A stretch of 64,000 bases of DNA from Haematococcus lacustris (GCA_030144725.1 JASKMD010000015.1:4901810-4965809), one strand, 5' to 3'; shown: positions 41,228-53,711, counted from the stretch's first letter. Program-made: numbers and translations. Notes: a model not told the origin generated them from the letters alone.

Positions 41228-43909
41228 ATGTCGGAAATTGTTGCTGCACTGAAGAGGGCAGCAGCAAAATGTTTGGCTGCAGCGCCATTGGAAGAGACCC
41301 CTAAGAAACGCACTGGTCGCACGCGTGGTCAACACCCACCAGCTCGTAACGCAGCTCCACTGGCCGACCAGGACGGCCCAGATTTTAACCAGGACGATGC
41401 CCCAGAGCCACCTGCCCCAGAGCCACCTGCGGAGCGAAGGCGACCTAGCTGTTTCTTACCATGGCAACAGCGCAGGGTGCGGGTGGATGAAGCGGCTCAC
41501 GTCAACGCTCCGCAGCGAAAGCGGGACTACCTGCATTTCACCGGGCGGCATCAGCAGCTATTAGGCGACTTCCAGAAAGCCTGTGCTGTGCATGCCACAA
41601 ATCTGAAAGACTCACCGATGGAGCTCCTCACAAGCAGTGATGAAGTGGAGTACGTCGGTACGCAGAGTCGATTCACCCTGAATGTGGCGAGCAATGCAAG
41701 CCTAACCCACTTGCTTCCTTCTGCTGGCCCAGCAGCCAGGTCTATGCCTCCATTTGGTATGACATCAGGGTGATGCGCTCCTACGCCTTGCTCCTGGGCT
41801 CGGGTTTGTCGATGGAAGGTGGGTACATGCATTGCTTGCACCGCAAACTCTTGTTTGTAAGCATTGCTGCTTTGATGGTTGTGCTTGCAGGCTATCTCGA
41901 TGCCTTGAATGCGGTGCACTACCCGCTGACCTTGCACCCTCCTCAGCCCATCAAGTCGTCTAGCTTCAGTGATGTCTTCTTCGACTACAGACGTGCCACA
42001 GACCGATTGCTGTTCTTAGGCAACCTCTTGGACCAGTGCCCAGAGCTCCAAAGCCAGCTGCCGCACGGGGTGTTCAGTGACTGCCCTATTTGCGCATTCA
42101 TCCCAGGTGCACTTGCAACACCAACTTGCAACATCCTACTTGCAACACACAACATTTAACACTTCTCAACGTTTTTGCAGGTGCATGCCAAGATGGCTAC
42201 GTGCATGCCATCTGTGGGGATGCGTGCACTAAGCCCAGCAGCTATGCTGGAGTGGCCAAAGCCTCGCGTGGCATCCAGCAACACACCGACAGCTACATGG
42301 ACCGGGCAGGCCTGGAGGGTTTTGTACAAGACATGGACAGTCGGCAGCAGCTCAGCTTGAATGGCGCGTTTGCTGAGGCAGCAGCTACAGCGCAGGCAGA
42401 AGGGATGGGAGGAGCAGCAACATCAGCGGCAGGGGCGAGGGTGGCAGATGACAATGAAGGTCACGGCTGTTCTGCCTCACTGTCATGCGCCAGGCCTGGA
42501 ACAAGCAGTACCACAGCTGGTCAGCCTTGTGCAGTGCGTGGCATCGTCGGCTTTGTTTGCTGCCACGGAGTACCCCTCTTGGGCATGTACTGCAACATGC
42601 GCACAGCTGAACAGTTTGTGTACTACCTGATTGCTTTGGCTTTGCTGCTGCAACAATGCTCAAGCATGCTGTACCTCATGCATGTGTACATCGACTTCGC
42701 CTGCCAACTGAAGGTGAGTCATACAACCACGTCGAGAATGTACCCACCCTTTCCAGCCCAGCCCTGCCCCTCCACTCCCAGCCCTGACCTGTCCTAACCT
42801 GCCCCTCCCAGCCCAGCCCAGCCAACTCTGCCCTGTCCCTCCCCAAATTGTGTTGTGTTTGCTTGCAGATTACCTGGGCTAGGTATGCAGCTGTCCTTCA
42901 CCTGGACACTGAACGCATGCGCCTCATGGTGAACTGGATGCACGGTGCCTCACACAACATGGCTTGTCAGCTGAAGAACAACGGACGGTATCTGGAAGGC
43001 TCTGCTCACCGAGTGGGGGAGCAGACCGAGCAGCACTGGAGCCAGCTGAAGGTGTGACCTTCTGCATATATAAATGTGGCCCACTAACATGCATGCGCTA
43101 CATTGTCATACATGTGCTTCACTGGTATGCGTGCAGCCCATGAGCCCACTCCTTCGGTACATGACCTCTGCCAATCGAGTGGACGCATTGTAAGTGGGTT
43201 AAGTGGGTTAAGTGGTAAGTGGACGCATTGTAAGTGAGTGGGGGACGTGGCCCACATCAGCAACGCCTGGATGCTGCCAAGGCGAGATGTATGAAGCACG
43301 AGCTGGAGCATGGCTTGGACGTGCTGGAGTGTTCTAAGCGGCACGGGGAAGCAGCTGGCGAGAGCAGCCTCATTGCTCGGGGTTTGCTGCTGTACAAAGA
43401 CTGTGAGCTTGCAAGGTGTGTGTGAGAGGGAGGATGGCTCATGAGCTGTGGTTGGGATGAGGGTGGTTGGCATAAGCATGTGATGTGTTGCTTACAGGCA
43501 CCGCACTCAGTTTGAACAACTCATTAAAGATGCTCACGAGCTGATATTGAAGCGTGACGAGCTAGGTCCAAGCGGCAAGGACACGCGCACAGCCAGCAAG
43601 GCTATCAAGAGCAAGCTGAGGCAGGCACGGCACCTGGCAACTGAGATGGCTCAGTACCAAGTGCTAGGGACCAGCCAGCAACCAGAGGACGCTCGAGTCA
43701 CAGAGGAGCAGCTATTGGCCATGTTGCGGGACGAGCCAGCACCATGGGCTGGAGAGTCTGCATCCACCCCTCTCGGCAAGCTGCTGCACTACGGGCGGTT
43801 ATACCACCAGCTCCTCAGTGACAGGGACAGGTGCAAGGAGCAGCTGACTGTGCTTGGCTTGGAGCACCTCCGCCTGCAAGCATGGCTGCGGCACATGATT
43901 GGAGTGTGA
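41228..43909 (+). pseudogene. KDZ2 transposase, apparently damaged
   Basis: Exons by splice sites: 41228-41818, 41891-42106, 42181-42713, 42869-43051, a short one at about 43137-43190, about 43259-43415, 43499-43909. Exon 1 changes frame near 41660-41700; the second frame gives CGEQCK ... CWPSSQVYASIWYD, the CxC-type cluster. The catalytic core is conserved with KDZ1: AICGDACTK, GIVGFVCCHGVPLLGMYCNM, MHVYIDFACQLK, HRVGEQTEQHWSQLK. The exon after the core is much shorter than in KDZ1 and sits in a GTAAGTGGGTTAAG repeat, so a central piece seems deleted. Confidence 0.72.
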
Positions 43910-45001
43910 GAGCTTGCTTGTGCTCAGCTTTCTGGCCACAACGCTGGCCATGCATTTTATGTGAATCAGCATTGCAAGAAGTTCATAACCATGTTGCACC
44001 AGGCTCAATGCCTGCGCCTCGGGCACAGCTAGGTCCTATACAAGGTCGCTCCATAACAATCCTGAACGAGGTCCTTCCTAACATTATAGTGCATGTATGT
44101 GTGCGTGTGGTCGGTGCATGACTAGGGGTATCAGGTCCATGACTAGGGGTATCCATTCAGTTCCATGCCACACACCGTAATTTGTAAGCAGTTAATGACA
44201 AAGATGTCGACAAAGATGTTGAAGACAGTTCAGCAGCATAACGCGCACAAATGATACTTACGCCCCTTGTATGGATAACACCACCACGCGGTGATGCGCT
44301 GATGCTGGACTACGGATGGTACCTATAGTGGAGGCTCACCAGATCCAGCCACATGCTAGGGTGTGGTGCGCCACATGCCCCTTGTATGGACAACACCACC
44401 ACGCGGTGATGCGCTGATGCTGCAAACGTGGTAGCCACCTGCTACATACCCCATATGCATGTATGCATCACGCTCATGCTTAGCAAGTGCAGGCCTGGCA
44501 GTGATAGGTTAGGATGGGATGGGCTGGGCTAGCTAGGGATGGGATGGGATGGGCTGGGCTAGCTAGGGATGGGATGGGATGGGCTGTCTGGCTAGGGATG
44601 CAAGGAGGCAAGGCGGTGATAACAGTTTTTAGGCTACATGTTGTTTTCTTATGTCTAGCCTTGTCTATTGTCAATAAAGAGCTACTACTCCAATTAGGAG
44701 CTAGGCAGCTAGGGATGCGGTTGGTAACATGCATGGTATGTAGAGGTTGGGACCGTATGCATGCGAAGATGGGTTGTCCATCCATGCACCATCCGGTTGT
44801 TAGCCCTAGGTATTTAGGTGCGCAATGAACGGATTGGTATCACAGTGTACCCACGCTGTTGAGGCTTACATCACAGTTTACCACAGTAGTTGTGTTGGCT
44901 TACACCACAATGTACCAGTGTCATCCAATGTCATGTCATGCTCACAACTCACTGCCTAGAACCTTACTAAGCACCCCACTAAGCTCGAGTGAAGGCAGAT
45001 G
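43910..45001. repeat. repeat-rich middle of KDZ2
   Basis: Contains two units related to the KDZ1 226-bp repeat (about 44260-44480) and three copies of a GGGATGGGATGGGATGGGC-type unit (about 44510-44600). The tandem duplication starts at about 44967. No gene seen; poly(A) sites for both convergent genes should lie here (a TGTAA at about 44181 is a candidate). Confidence 0.7.
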
Positions 45002-45467
45002 TCAGATTACTCCTAAGCTGGTTGTCCTCAACTTTGAGACAGCTGTGCCTAGCTTATGGAACCATACCAACTGCTTCCTTTGATTGGCCGACAGACGGGC
45101 AGCTACAGACTCATACACAGGTAAGAAGGATTGCTTCTTGCCATTAGCCAGCAATGCCTCTACGCGACCCTCCATCTCCTCAAGGTCCATGACTTGCCAA
45201 TCAGAAGAGGTGGTGTCGCCTACACATTGCATGCACATGCACATCACAACAACATTATGACAGCAGTCACGCACGCATCGGCACCAATACATACATACAT
45301 GTGCTGGGCCCACCTGAATGCGGGACCACGCACTCGGATGTCCGCCCCGGCACGCCCCCCCTGCAGCCAGTGTGCCTGTGCACTTCCTGATGCCTCCATT
45401 TCTCGCGCTCGCATTGATGGGATTGGTGCCCTTGAGGATCGCCGCCTTCTTGTGTTAGGGTCTGTAG

Positions 45468-45526
<59 letters not shown>

Positions 45527-47281
45527 CACACAAAGGTATTATGCTATGAGCACAAGTATCACCCTAATCACAACATCTTCAAATCTTGCTGCGCATGCAT
45601 GGCATGGCTTACCATACATGCTCACGTGGCCTCACGCACCGTCAGCCAGAACGGGCGCGCCTCCTCCAGCGCCTGCACCCAGAGCCCAGTCAGCTGCGCC
45701 AGCTGCACCTGCTGCAGTGCCGTGATGCCCAGCTGCCGTGGCAGCCACACCAGCATTGGTGCCTGTCAGGCCAGCTGCACCTGCTGCCCCCCGAGCCCAG
45801 CCAGCTGCGCCAGCTGCGCCAGCTGCACCTGCTGCAGTGCCGTGATGCCCAGCTGCCGTGGCAGCCACACCAGCATTGGTGCCTGTCAGGCCAGCTGCAC
45901 CTGCTGCCCCCCGAGCCCAGCCAGCTGCACCTGCTGCAGTGCCGTGATGCCCAGCTGCCGTGGCAGCCACACCAGCATTGGTGCCTGTCAGGCCAGCTGC
46001 ACCTGCTGCCCCCCGAGCCCAGCCAGCTGCATTTGCTGCAGTGCCGTGATGCCCAGCTGCCGTGGCAGCCACACCAGCATTGGTGCCTGTCAGGCCAGCT
46101 GCACCTGCTGCCCCCCGAGCCCAGCCAGCTGCACCTGCTGCAGTGCCGTGATGCCCAGCTGCCGTGGCAGCCACGCCAGCGCCGGTGCCTGTCAGGCCAG
46201 GTGCTACACCCAGAGCCCAGTCAGCTGAGCCAGCTGCACCTGCTGCAGTGCCGTGATGTCCTGCCATCGCCGCAGCCACGCCAGCGCCTGTCAAGCCAGC
46301 TGCACTTGCTGCCCCTAGAGCCCCAGCCCCTGCACCAGTTGACAAGACAGCAAGGTGCAGGAGCAAGAGGCAGTTCAGGGTGGTTAAAACGACAACGACA
46401 AATGCAACGTACCTGACATGCTACACACAGGCTGCTGGATTGCTGATCGCTTGGCCAAAGGTGGCTGGGCTGGACTTGAGCGTGGGCTACAAAGCAAGCC
46501 AGATCCGGCACGCACACCTGCATACGATTAGCATGTAGTGTTCTATTATATATTTGTTATCTCTTAACAACCTGCACACATTGCCAACTTGAATACCTTC
46601 AAGATCGTTGCGGCACAGCAGGTTGTGCAAGAGAGACTCCACTGGTGGAGGAGACAATGGTGTGCTGATAGCTGGTTGCACGTCGTTGGGGAGGATGGTG
46701 TTAAAGGCGGGGAGGATTGTGTTGAACAAGCTGCGTGGCTGACTGTGTGGCTGCAATAATTCTGCAACGGATGCATGCTGAGTTGGCACGCCACCAAACA
46801 CTTCACCTTGCCCTTGTCGTTGGCTACCAGTTGGGGTGCCCGCACCCATAAGACTCAGTTGGCTTGCCCCTGAAGCCTTGCCCTTGCCCTTGCTGCCTGC
46901 CTTGCCCCTACCAGCTAGTGTCTGAGGTGCCCACCGAGTCGTTGTAGTTACTGGCAATGAAACCCACCCAGGGATGTTCTCTATTTGCCGATAGGCTTGC
47001 ACCATGGCTACACCTGCAGCGGTCCGCACTAATTCGACGGAGCACGTTAGCATGCCCAAGAGACCGAGCAAGCCTTGGAACAGGCCCGTAACGTCCTTAC
47101 AGGCGGCGTTGACATTGCATCCGCTCAAGTCCAGCTGGCTGCAGCCGTGGTAACGGCCCGTAGTGCTGAAAATTACCGCTTCCATCTCAGTGTGGGCTGC
47201 ATTCGCACGTTTGCCATAGCTGTGAAGACGCCTACGCATCTTGGCCTGACTTTCTGTCTTTGTGGGCCTGACAGGCTGCAT
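45002..47281 (-). CDS. KDZ2 accessory gene, copy 1
   Basis: Read on -, starts MQPVRPTKTESQ at 47281, with the exon open to about 46590. A second exon (about 46366-45632) has Ala/Gly repeats containing GVAATAAGHHGTAAGAAG, and the last part (about 45240-45002) encodes EEMEGRVEALLANGKKQ ... LSANQRKQLVWFHKLG. The last part aligns with exon 3 of the KDZ1 accessory gene (LSPSEKN ... WYKSFHKAV), supporting a family-wide gene. Internal repeats differ in composition (Ala/Gly here, Gln/Pro in KDZ1). Exon limits uncertain. Function unknown. Confidence 0.6.
45469..45519 (+). repeat. (CA)n microsatellite, copy 1
   Basis: About 25 CA units in an intron of the accessory gene; 18 bp shorter than in the second duplicate. 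Confidence 0.95.
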
Positions 47282-47779
47282 TTCCTCCGAGCTCGTCGCT
47301 ACTGGCAGCGTTTACATCTAAATCTTCGCTTGGAGCTACATCTGAGCCGTTGCCTGGCTTCTGTTTATCGTCTTGCATCTTGAGCGATGGCAACACACGG
47401 CTGGCAGGAATAAAGGCCCTGCAGCTGGGTCGCTACCAATGGCGCTGCAGCTGGGTCGCTTCTAATAGCGCTGCAAACATCTTGCTGATGCCCTGTTTAG
47501 TGCAGCAACAGTCCTCGACGGAAGACGGGCAGAGCGGGCAGGCAGGGCGGAGAGGGCGGTTGACGGTTGGGCATGTGTACCCCTTTCCCTGCCAACAAAA
47601 AGGGTACTATTTGGGTACATTTTACCGGGAGACCTGATTGGGTGTACTGGGACAAGGCTTCAGTGCAAAACGCGAGTTTTAGCGCGCGTGAGTTACCGCG
47701 ATAGCCTTCGCTACCCTCCACTAGGGCGTGGTGCGAGCGGCAGGCCTGTCACGGATTGGCATGGCCAATGGCCGGGGTG

Positions 47780-48006
47780 TGAAGGAGGTGAGGGATGACG
47801 AAGAGTGTTATGCATTGTTGATGTTGTTCCATCCCAATTTGCTGCATGATGAGGTGTGCTTTGGCAAACTGACCAACAAACACTGTGAACGATATCGCAT
47901 GCACATGGGGTGGAAGAGGCAAGAAGGACGGCGGGAATTGCGTCGTTTAGTGCGTAGAGAGCCGCAAAGTGAGGAGCTGGAGGCTGAATATGAGGCGGAC
48001 AATTGA
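47780..48006 (+). CDS. hypothetical charged exon, copy 1
   Basis: Open to TGA at 48006; starts just outside repeat X (the frame is open back into it). Encodes a charged, helical segment with FHPNLLHDEVCFGKLTNK and RRELRRLVRREPQSEELE. Codon use looks real but no start, donor or acceptor could be settled. Not recognised. An identical copy is at 52769. Confidence 0.3.
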
Positions 48007-49230
48007 TGTGTAAGGTGCATGGGGGTCTACTTTGGAGCATCACAAACGGCCCACACATGAACACAACGCGCTTGTTTTCTGATTACACGATAGAAGCCCA
48101 CACAAGGAGCCGCACTAAACTTGCAGTCCATCTCTTGCCGTCCTGGTTGGACAGATAACCGGCCGGGAAAGTTGCACATTTCATGGTCTTACGTGACACG
48201 AGTCGCACGCTTGTTGTCGCACGTTGTGGTGCAGGGACAGCCCACAAGCCATACTAGCACTCCCAAGCACATTATCAGCACTAGCACTAGCACTAGAACA
48301 CATGTCGGGGGGGTCCTGCGCCCGACAAGAAATTCAAAAATTTGAAAAGTTGGGCTGCTGAGCGCGATAGCTATTCGCTGATCACAGCCCCACTAAGCAG
48401 GCCAATCCCGGCACAACGCGACCAGAATTTCCAACACCCCCGCCCGCCCCGGCACAGGTGCACATCAGCCCGAGCAGCCCGCTAGCCTCGCTTTAATGGG
48501 CTGCACCGCCCTGCGCACGAATCGCTGTAAAACTCTCAAAGACCGGTAAGGTTTTATCAGGGGTGCAGCCAATTGCGGGGGTGACCAGTACAATCGACAA
48601 AAGAGGGCCTAACCTGCTAGCGACACCGTTGTGAGATGTAGAGCCCAACGGTGGAAGAATTACATGCAGCGGATCAAAGACGGTGCCAAAAAGTGAATTG
48701 CGGGGCCAATGGCGGGGGTGACCACCTGGTGGTGGCCTTTTCAAGCAACTTGGGTTTCCCGTAAAAAATACACAGTTGTGTGACGCTACAGAGCAGCTGA
48801 CAGACCAGTTGGCAGACCAGCCTCAGCCGCTGCCGTGCCCGTGCCGCCCGTGACCTGACTGCCAGCCGAGACCACCAGGCGCCAAGGAGGCATCGCCGTA
48901 GGCAATGGCCGGCTTCAGGCCAGGGCAAAGCTGATGATTGACCCGCTTGACATGCAGTCAACACCACAAGCGACATCATGCGACTTGTGCCAGCTGCATG
49001 GATGTAAACCTACGCTACTCGCTACGGCGCTCCATGCACAACCCTAACGCTTGATCTGCATCTGCGACTGCGCAGATATACGAGACACTTGTTGCAGCTG
49101 CATTCTTCGTCATAGGCGGAGAGGAAAGGAGACTTGGGGATTGCGAGCTTAGAGACCGTTCCGCACTGCTGCAGTAACCGCACCGCCAGTTCAAGCGTGC
49201 TGGCATACCAGGCTACAAGGCCGCGTTCCA
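48007..49230. other. upstream region of the orphan host-gene exon, with a MITE-like insert
   Basis: No supported gene. 48582-48722 is the terminal ~140 bp of element Y, flanked by a second GCGGGGGTGACC. The promoter of the signal-peptide gene should lie in the last few hundred bases. Confidence 0.45.
48582..48722 (-). mobile_element. MITE-like fragment of element Y, copy 1
   Basis: Reverse complement starts GGTCACCCCCGCCATTGGCC and follows 26371-26510 with a few substitutions. GCGGGGGTGACCA occurs at both edges as a direct repeat. Confidence 0.7.
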
Positions 49231-49439
49231 ATGTCGGGCTCCAAGGCCGTGTTGGGTTTCCTCGTCCTCGTCATCTGCACATCCGGCCTCGCCTCCGCCA
49301 ACGTGTTGCACGAAGCTTGGTCACAGCTGGACGTGCTGGCGCCCTCTGACACCCAAGACTCGCACTCGGCGGAGACGGCACCCAAGGGCCATGGCAGCGC
49401 AGCGGAGGAGGCCATGGACCTGGTGCAGCAAGCAGCACG
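49231..49439 (+). pseudogene. orphan first exon of the secreted helical gene (copy 1)
   Basis: Same as exon 1 of the gene at 54220: MSGSKAV, a hydrophobic core and a likely signal peptidase site at LASA. It ends at the GTGCGC donor. Intron 1 is cut at 49937, one base before its acceptor, so no exon 2 follows and the copy cannot make the normal protein. Confidence 0.8.
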
Positions 49440-49972
49440 GTGCGCACTCCGGATCGGCGCGATGACATGGCCCCGCCTCGCTATCAAACTATTTTGACGT
49501 CAGGCAGGCTGGGTCAAACCACAAAAAGGCCCTGCCCCAGGCTGCCTGGCAGCTGCGCTCTGCACATCATTTGCAACCCAGAACTGCTGCAGCAGCACAT
49601 AGATGAACAAGTTCTGCAGCACCACGCTCTTAACTTCAGTGATCAGCGGCCAAACGTCAAAACTTAAAAGTCAAAACTTAGAAGATGCTCCGGTGCCTTG
49701 CACTTGCACACCCATGGTCATGCCCCTAGGGTCACGCTTGTCATAACTCTTGTCACCACTCTTGTCCTTGCTTATATGTAGCTTATAGAGGCTGTGAGCT
49801 GATCCACTGCTAGCCACTGGCTCCAGGAGCTGGTGGGTGTGCTTCCTGGCTGTGCCTGGCTGCAGGGCTGTGCAAGACTTGTTCAGCGAGGCACACGCTT
49901 CAGCTGGCACGCCCTCCCTGACCCCGCCTGCCACCACCTAAGCACCCCACTAAGCTCGAGTGAAGGCAGATG

Positions 49973-50438
49973 TCAGATTACTCCTAAGCTGGTTGTCCTC
50001 AACTTTGAGACAGCTGTGCCTAGCTTATGGAACCATACCAACTGCTTCCTTTGATTGGCCGACAGACGGGCAGCTACAGACTCATACACAGGTAAGAAGG
50101 ATTGCTTCTTGCCATTAGCCAGCAATGCCTCTACGCGACCCTCCATCTCCTCAAGGTCCATGACTTGCCAATCAGAAGAGGTGGTGTCGCCTACACATTG
50201 CATGCACATGCACATCACAACAACATTATGACAGCAGTCACGCACGCATCGGCACCAATACATACATACATGTGCTGGGCCCACCTGAATGCGGGACCAC
50301 GCACTCGGATGTCCGCCCCGGCACGCCCCCCCTGCAGCCAGTGTGCCTGTGCACTTCCTGATGCCTCCATTTCTCGCGCTCGCATTGATGGGATTGGTGC
50401 CCTTGAGGATCGCCGCCTTCTTGTGTTAGGGTCTGTAG

Positions 50439-50508
<70 letters not shown>

Positions 50509-52270
50509 ACACACTCACACAAAGGTATTATGCTATGAGCACAAGTATCACCCTAATCACAACATCTTCAAATCTTGCTGCGCATGCATGGCATGGCTTA
50601 CCATACATGCTCACGTGGCCTCACGCACCGTCAGCCAGAACGGGCGCGCCTCCTCCAGCGCCTGCACCCAGAGCCCAGTCAGCTGCGCCAGCTGCACCTG
50701 CTGCAGTGCCGTGATGCCCAGCTGCCGTGGCAGCCACACCAGCATTGGTGCCTGTCAGGCCAGCTGCACCTGCTGCCCCCCGAGCCCAGCCAGCTGCGCC
50801 AGCTGCGCCAGCTGCACCTGCTGCAGTGCCGTGATGCCCAGCTGCCGTGGCAGCCACACCAGCATTGGTGCCTGTCAGGCCAGCTGCACCTGCTGCCCCC
50901 CGAGCCCAGCCAGCTGCACCTGCTGCAGTGCCGTGATGCCCAGCTGCCGTGGCAGCCACACCAGCATTGGTGCCTGTCAGGCCAGCTGCACCTGCTGCCC
51001 CCCGAGCCCAGCCAGCTGCATTTGCTGCAGTGCCGTGATGCCCAGCTGCCGTGGCAGCCACACCAGCATTGGTGCCTGTCAGGCCAGCTGCACCTGCTGC
51101 CCCCCGAGCCCAGCCAGCTGCACCTGCTGCAGTGCCGTGATGCCCAGCTGCCGTGGCAGCCACGCCAGCGCCGGTGCCTGTCAGGCCAGGTGCTACACCC
51201 AGAGCCCAGTCAGCTGAGCCAGCTGCACCTGCTGCAGTGCCGTGATGTCCTGCCATCGCCGCAGCCACGCCAGCGCCTGTCAAGCCAGCTGCACTTGCTG
51301 CCCCTAGAGCCCCAGCCCCTGCACCAGTTGACAAGACAGCAAGGTGCAGGAGCAAGAGGCAGTTCAGGGTGGTTAAAACGACAACGACAAATGCAACGTA
51401 CCTGACATGCTACACACAGGCTGCTGGATTGCTGATCGCTTGGCCAAAGGTGGCTGGGCTGGACTTGAGCGTGGGCTACAAAGCAAGCCAGATCCGGCAC
51501 GCACACCTGCATACGATTAGCATGTAGTGTTCTATTATATATTTGTTATCTCTTAACAACCTGCACACATTGCCAACTTGAATACCTTCAAGATCGTTGC
51601 GGCACAGCAGGTTGTGCAAGAGAGACTCCACTGGTGGAGGAGACAATGGTGTGCTGATAGCTGGTTGCACGTCGTTGGGGAGGATGGTGTTAAAGGCGGG
51701 GAGGATTGTGTTGAACAAGCTGCGTGGCTGACTGTGTGGCTGCAATAATTCTGCAACGGATGCATGCTGAGTTGGCACGCCACCAAACACTTCACCTTGC
51801 CCTTGTCGTTGGCTACCAGTTGGGGTGCCCGCACCCATAAGACTCAGTTGGCTTGCCCCTGAAGCCTTGCCCTTGCCCTTGCTGCCTGCCTTGCCCCTAC
51901 CAGCTAGTGTCTGAGGTGCCCACCGAGTCGTTGTAGTTACTGGCAATGAAACCCACCCAGGGATGTTCTCTATTTGCCGATAGGCTTGCACCATGGCTAC
52001 ACCTGCAGCGGTCCGCACTAATTCGACGGAGCACGTTAGCATGCCCAAGAGACCGAGCAAGCCTTGGAACAGGCCCGTAACGTCCTTACAGGCGGCGTTG
52101 ACATTGCATCCGCTCAAGTCCAGCTGGCTGCAGCCGTGGTAACGGCCCGTAGTGCTGAAAATTACCGCTTCCATCTCAGGGTGGGCTGCATTCGCACGTT
52201 TGCCATAGCTGTGAAGACGCCTACGCATCTTGGCCTGACTTTCTGTCTTTGTGGGCCTGACAGGCTGCAT
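49973..52270 (-). CDS. KDZ2 accessory gene, copy 2
   Basis: Duplicate of 45002-47281 with one amino-acid difference seen (AAHPEME for AAHTEME near the N-terminus). It has the right KDZ2 terminus (52629) but no left terminus or transposase beside it, so it could not move as a unit. Confidence 0.55.
50440..50502 (+). repeat. (CA)n microsatellite, copy 2
   Basis: Longer version of the 45469 tract. Confidence 0.95.
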
Positions 52271-52768
52271 TTCCTCCGAGCTCGTCGCTACTGGCAGCGT
52301 TTACATCTGAATCTTCGCTTGGAGCTACATCTGAGCCGTTGCCTGGCTTCTGTTTATCGTCTTGCATCTTGAGCGATGGCAACACACGGCTGGCAGGAAT
52401 AAAGGCCCTGCAGCTGGGTCGCTACCAATGGCGCTGCAGCTGGGTCGCTTCTAATAGCGCTGCAAACATCTTGCTGATGCCCTGTTTAGTGCAGCAACAG
52501 TCCTCGACGGAAGACGGGCAGAGCGGGCAGGCAGGGCGGAGAGGGCGGTTGACGGTTGGGCATGTGTACCCCTTTCCCTGCCAACAAAAAGGGTACTATT
52601 TGGGTACATTTTACCGGGAGACCTGATTGGGTGTACTGGGACAAGGCTTCAGTGCAAAACGCGAGTTTTAGCGCGCGTGAGTTACCGCGATAGCCTTCGC
52701 TACCCTCCACTAGGGCGTGGTGCGAGCGGCAGGCCTGTCACGGATTGGCATGGCCAATGGCCGGGGTG

Positions 52769-52995
52769 TGAAGGAGGTGAGGGATGACGAAGAGTGTTAT
52801 GCATTGTTGATGTTGTTCCATCCCAATTTGCTGCATGATGAGGTGTGCTTTGGCAAACTGACCAACAAACACTGTGAACGATATCGCATGCACATGGGGT
52901 GGAAGAGGCAAGAAGGACGGCGGGAATTGCGTCGTTTAGTGCGTAGAGAGCCGCAAAGTGAGGAGCTGGAGGCTGAATATGAGGCGGACAATTGA
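52769..52995 (+). CDS. hypothetical charged exon, copy 2
   Basis: Same as 47780-48006; same doubts. Confidence 0.3.
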
Positions 52996-53570
52996 TGTGT
53001 AAGGTGCATGGGGGTCTACTTTGGAGCATCACAAACGGCCCACACATGAACACAACGCGCTTGTTTTCTGATTACACGATAGAAGCCCACACAAGGAGCC
53101 GCACTAAACTTGCAGTCCATCTCTTGCCGTCCTGGTTGGACAGATAACCGGCCGGGAAAGTTGCACATTTCATGGTCTTACGTGACACGAGTCGCACGCT
53201 TGTTGTCGCACGTTGTGGTGCAGGGACAGCCCACAAGCCATACTAGCACTCCCAAGCACATTATCAGCACTAGCACTAGCACTAGAACACATGTCGGGGG
53301 GGTCCTGCGCCCGACAAGAAATTCAAAAATTTGAAAAGTTGGGCTGCTGAGCGCGATAGCTATTCGCTGATCACAGCCCCACTAAGCAGGCCAATCCCGG
53401 CACAACGCGACCAGAATTTCCAACACCCCCGCCCGCCCCGGCACAGGTGCACATCAGCCCGAGCAGCCCGCTAGCCTCGCTTTAATGGGCTGCACCGCCC
53501 TGCGCACGAATCGCTGTAAAACTCTCAAAGACCGGTAAGATTTTATCAGGGGTGCAGCCAATTGCGGGGG

Positions 53571-53711
53571 TGACCAGTACAATCGACAAAAGAGGGCCTA
53601 ACCTGCTAGCGACACCGTTGTGAGATGTAGAGCCCAACGGTGGAAGAATTACATGCAGCGGATCAAAGACGGTGCCAAAAAGTGAATTGCGGGGCCAATG
53701 GCGGGGGTGAC
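53571..53711 (-). mobile_element. MITE-like fragment of element Y, copy 2
   Basis: Duplicate of 48582-48722. Confidence 0.7.

Larger units (their letters stand above)
40461..47640 (+). mobile_element. KDZ2: second KDZ-superfamily DNA transposon, 7.2 kb
   Basis: Termini CAATCAGGTCTCCCGGTAAA (40461) and the reverse complement ending at 47640. The inverted match at the tips is about 40 bp, with weaker similarity further in. GGTGTAC is duplicated at 40454-40460 and 47641-47647. The empty site GTACACC is intact in copy A of repeat X (5738-5744). Transposase on +, accessory gene on -, converging, as in KDZ1. The part right of 44967 is present again at 49938-52629 through the tandem duplication. 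Confidence 0.9.
38715..47779 (-). mobile_element. repeat X, copy B (split by KDZ2)
   Basis: 38715-40460 and 47648-47779 match copy A in reverse orientation (5603-6353 plus 12192-13321). KDZ2 fills the gap between 40461 and 47640. Copy B has the uninterrupted exon where copy A carries the LTR element. It stops at 38715, against the LINE 5' end, just past the donor of the coiled-coil exon. Confidence 0.85.
44967..49937 (+). repeat. tandem segmental duplication, copy 1
   Basis: 4.97 kb repeated at 49938-54925. I saw four substitutions (47191 T/G, 47320 A/G, 48551 G/A, 49044 C/T against copy 2) plus a CA-tract difference of 18 bp. It holds the right part of KDZ2, the edge of repeat X, and the promoter, exon 1 and intron 1 of the right-hand host gene. 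Confidence 0.95.

Noticed and set aside
45131..46416. + strand frames of 365 and 276 codons rich in Cys, Gln and Leu (also at 50102-51405)
   Set aside because: They cross the CA tract and lie antisense to the accessory gene, which shares a C-terminal motif with KDZ1; repeats keep all frames open.
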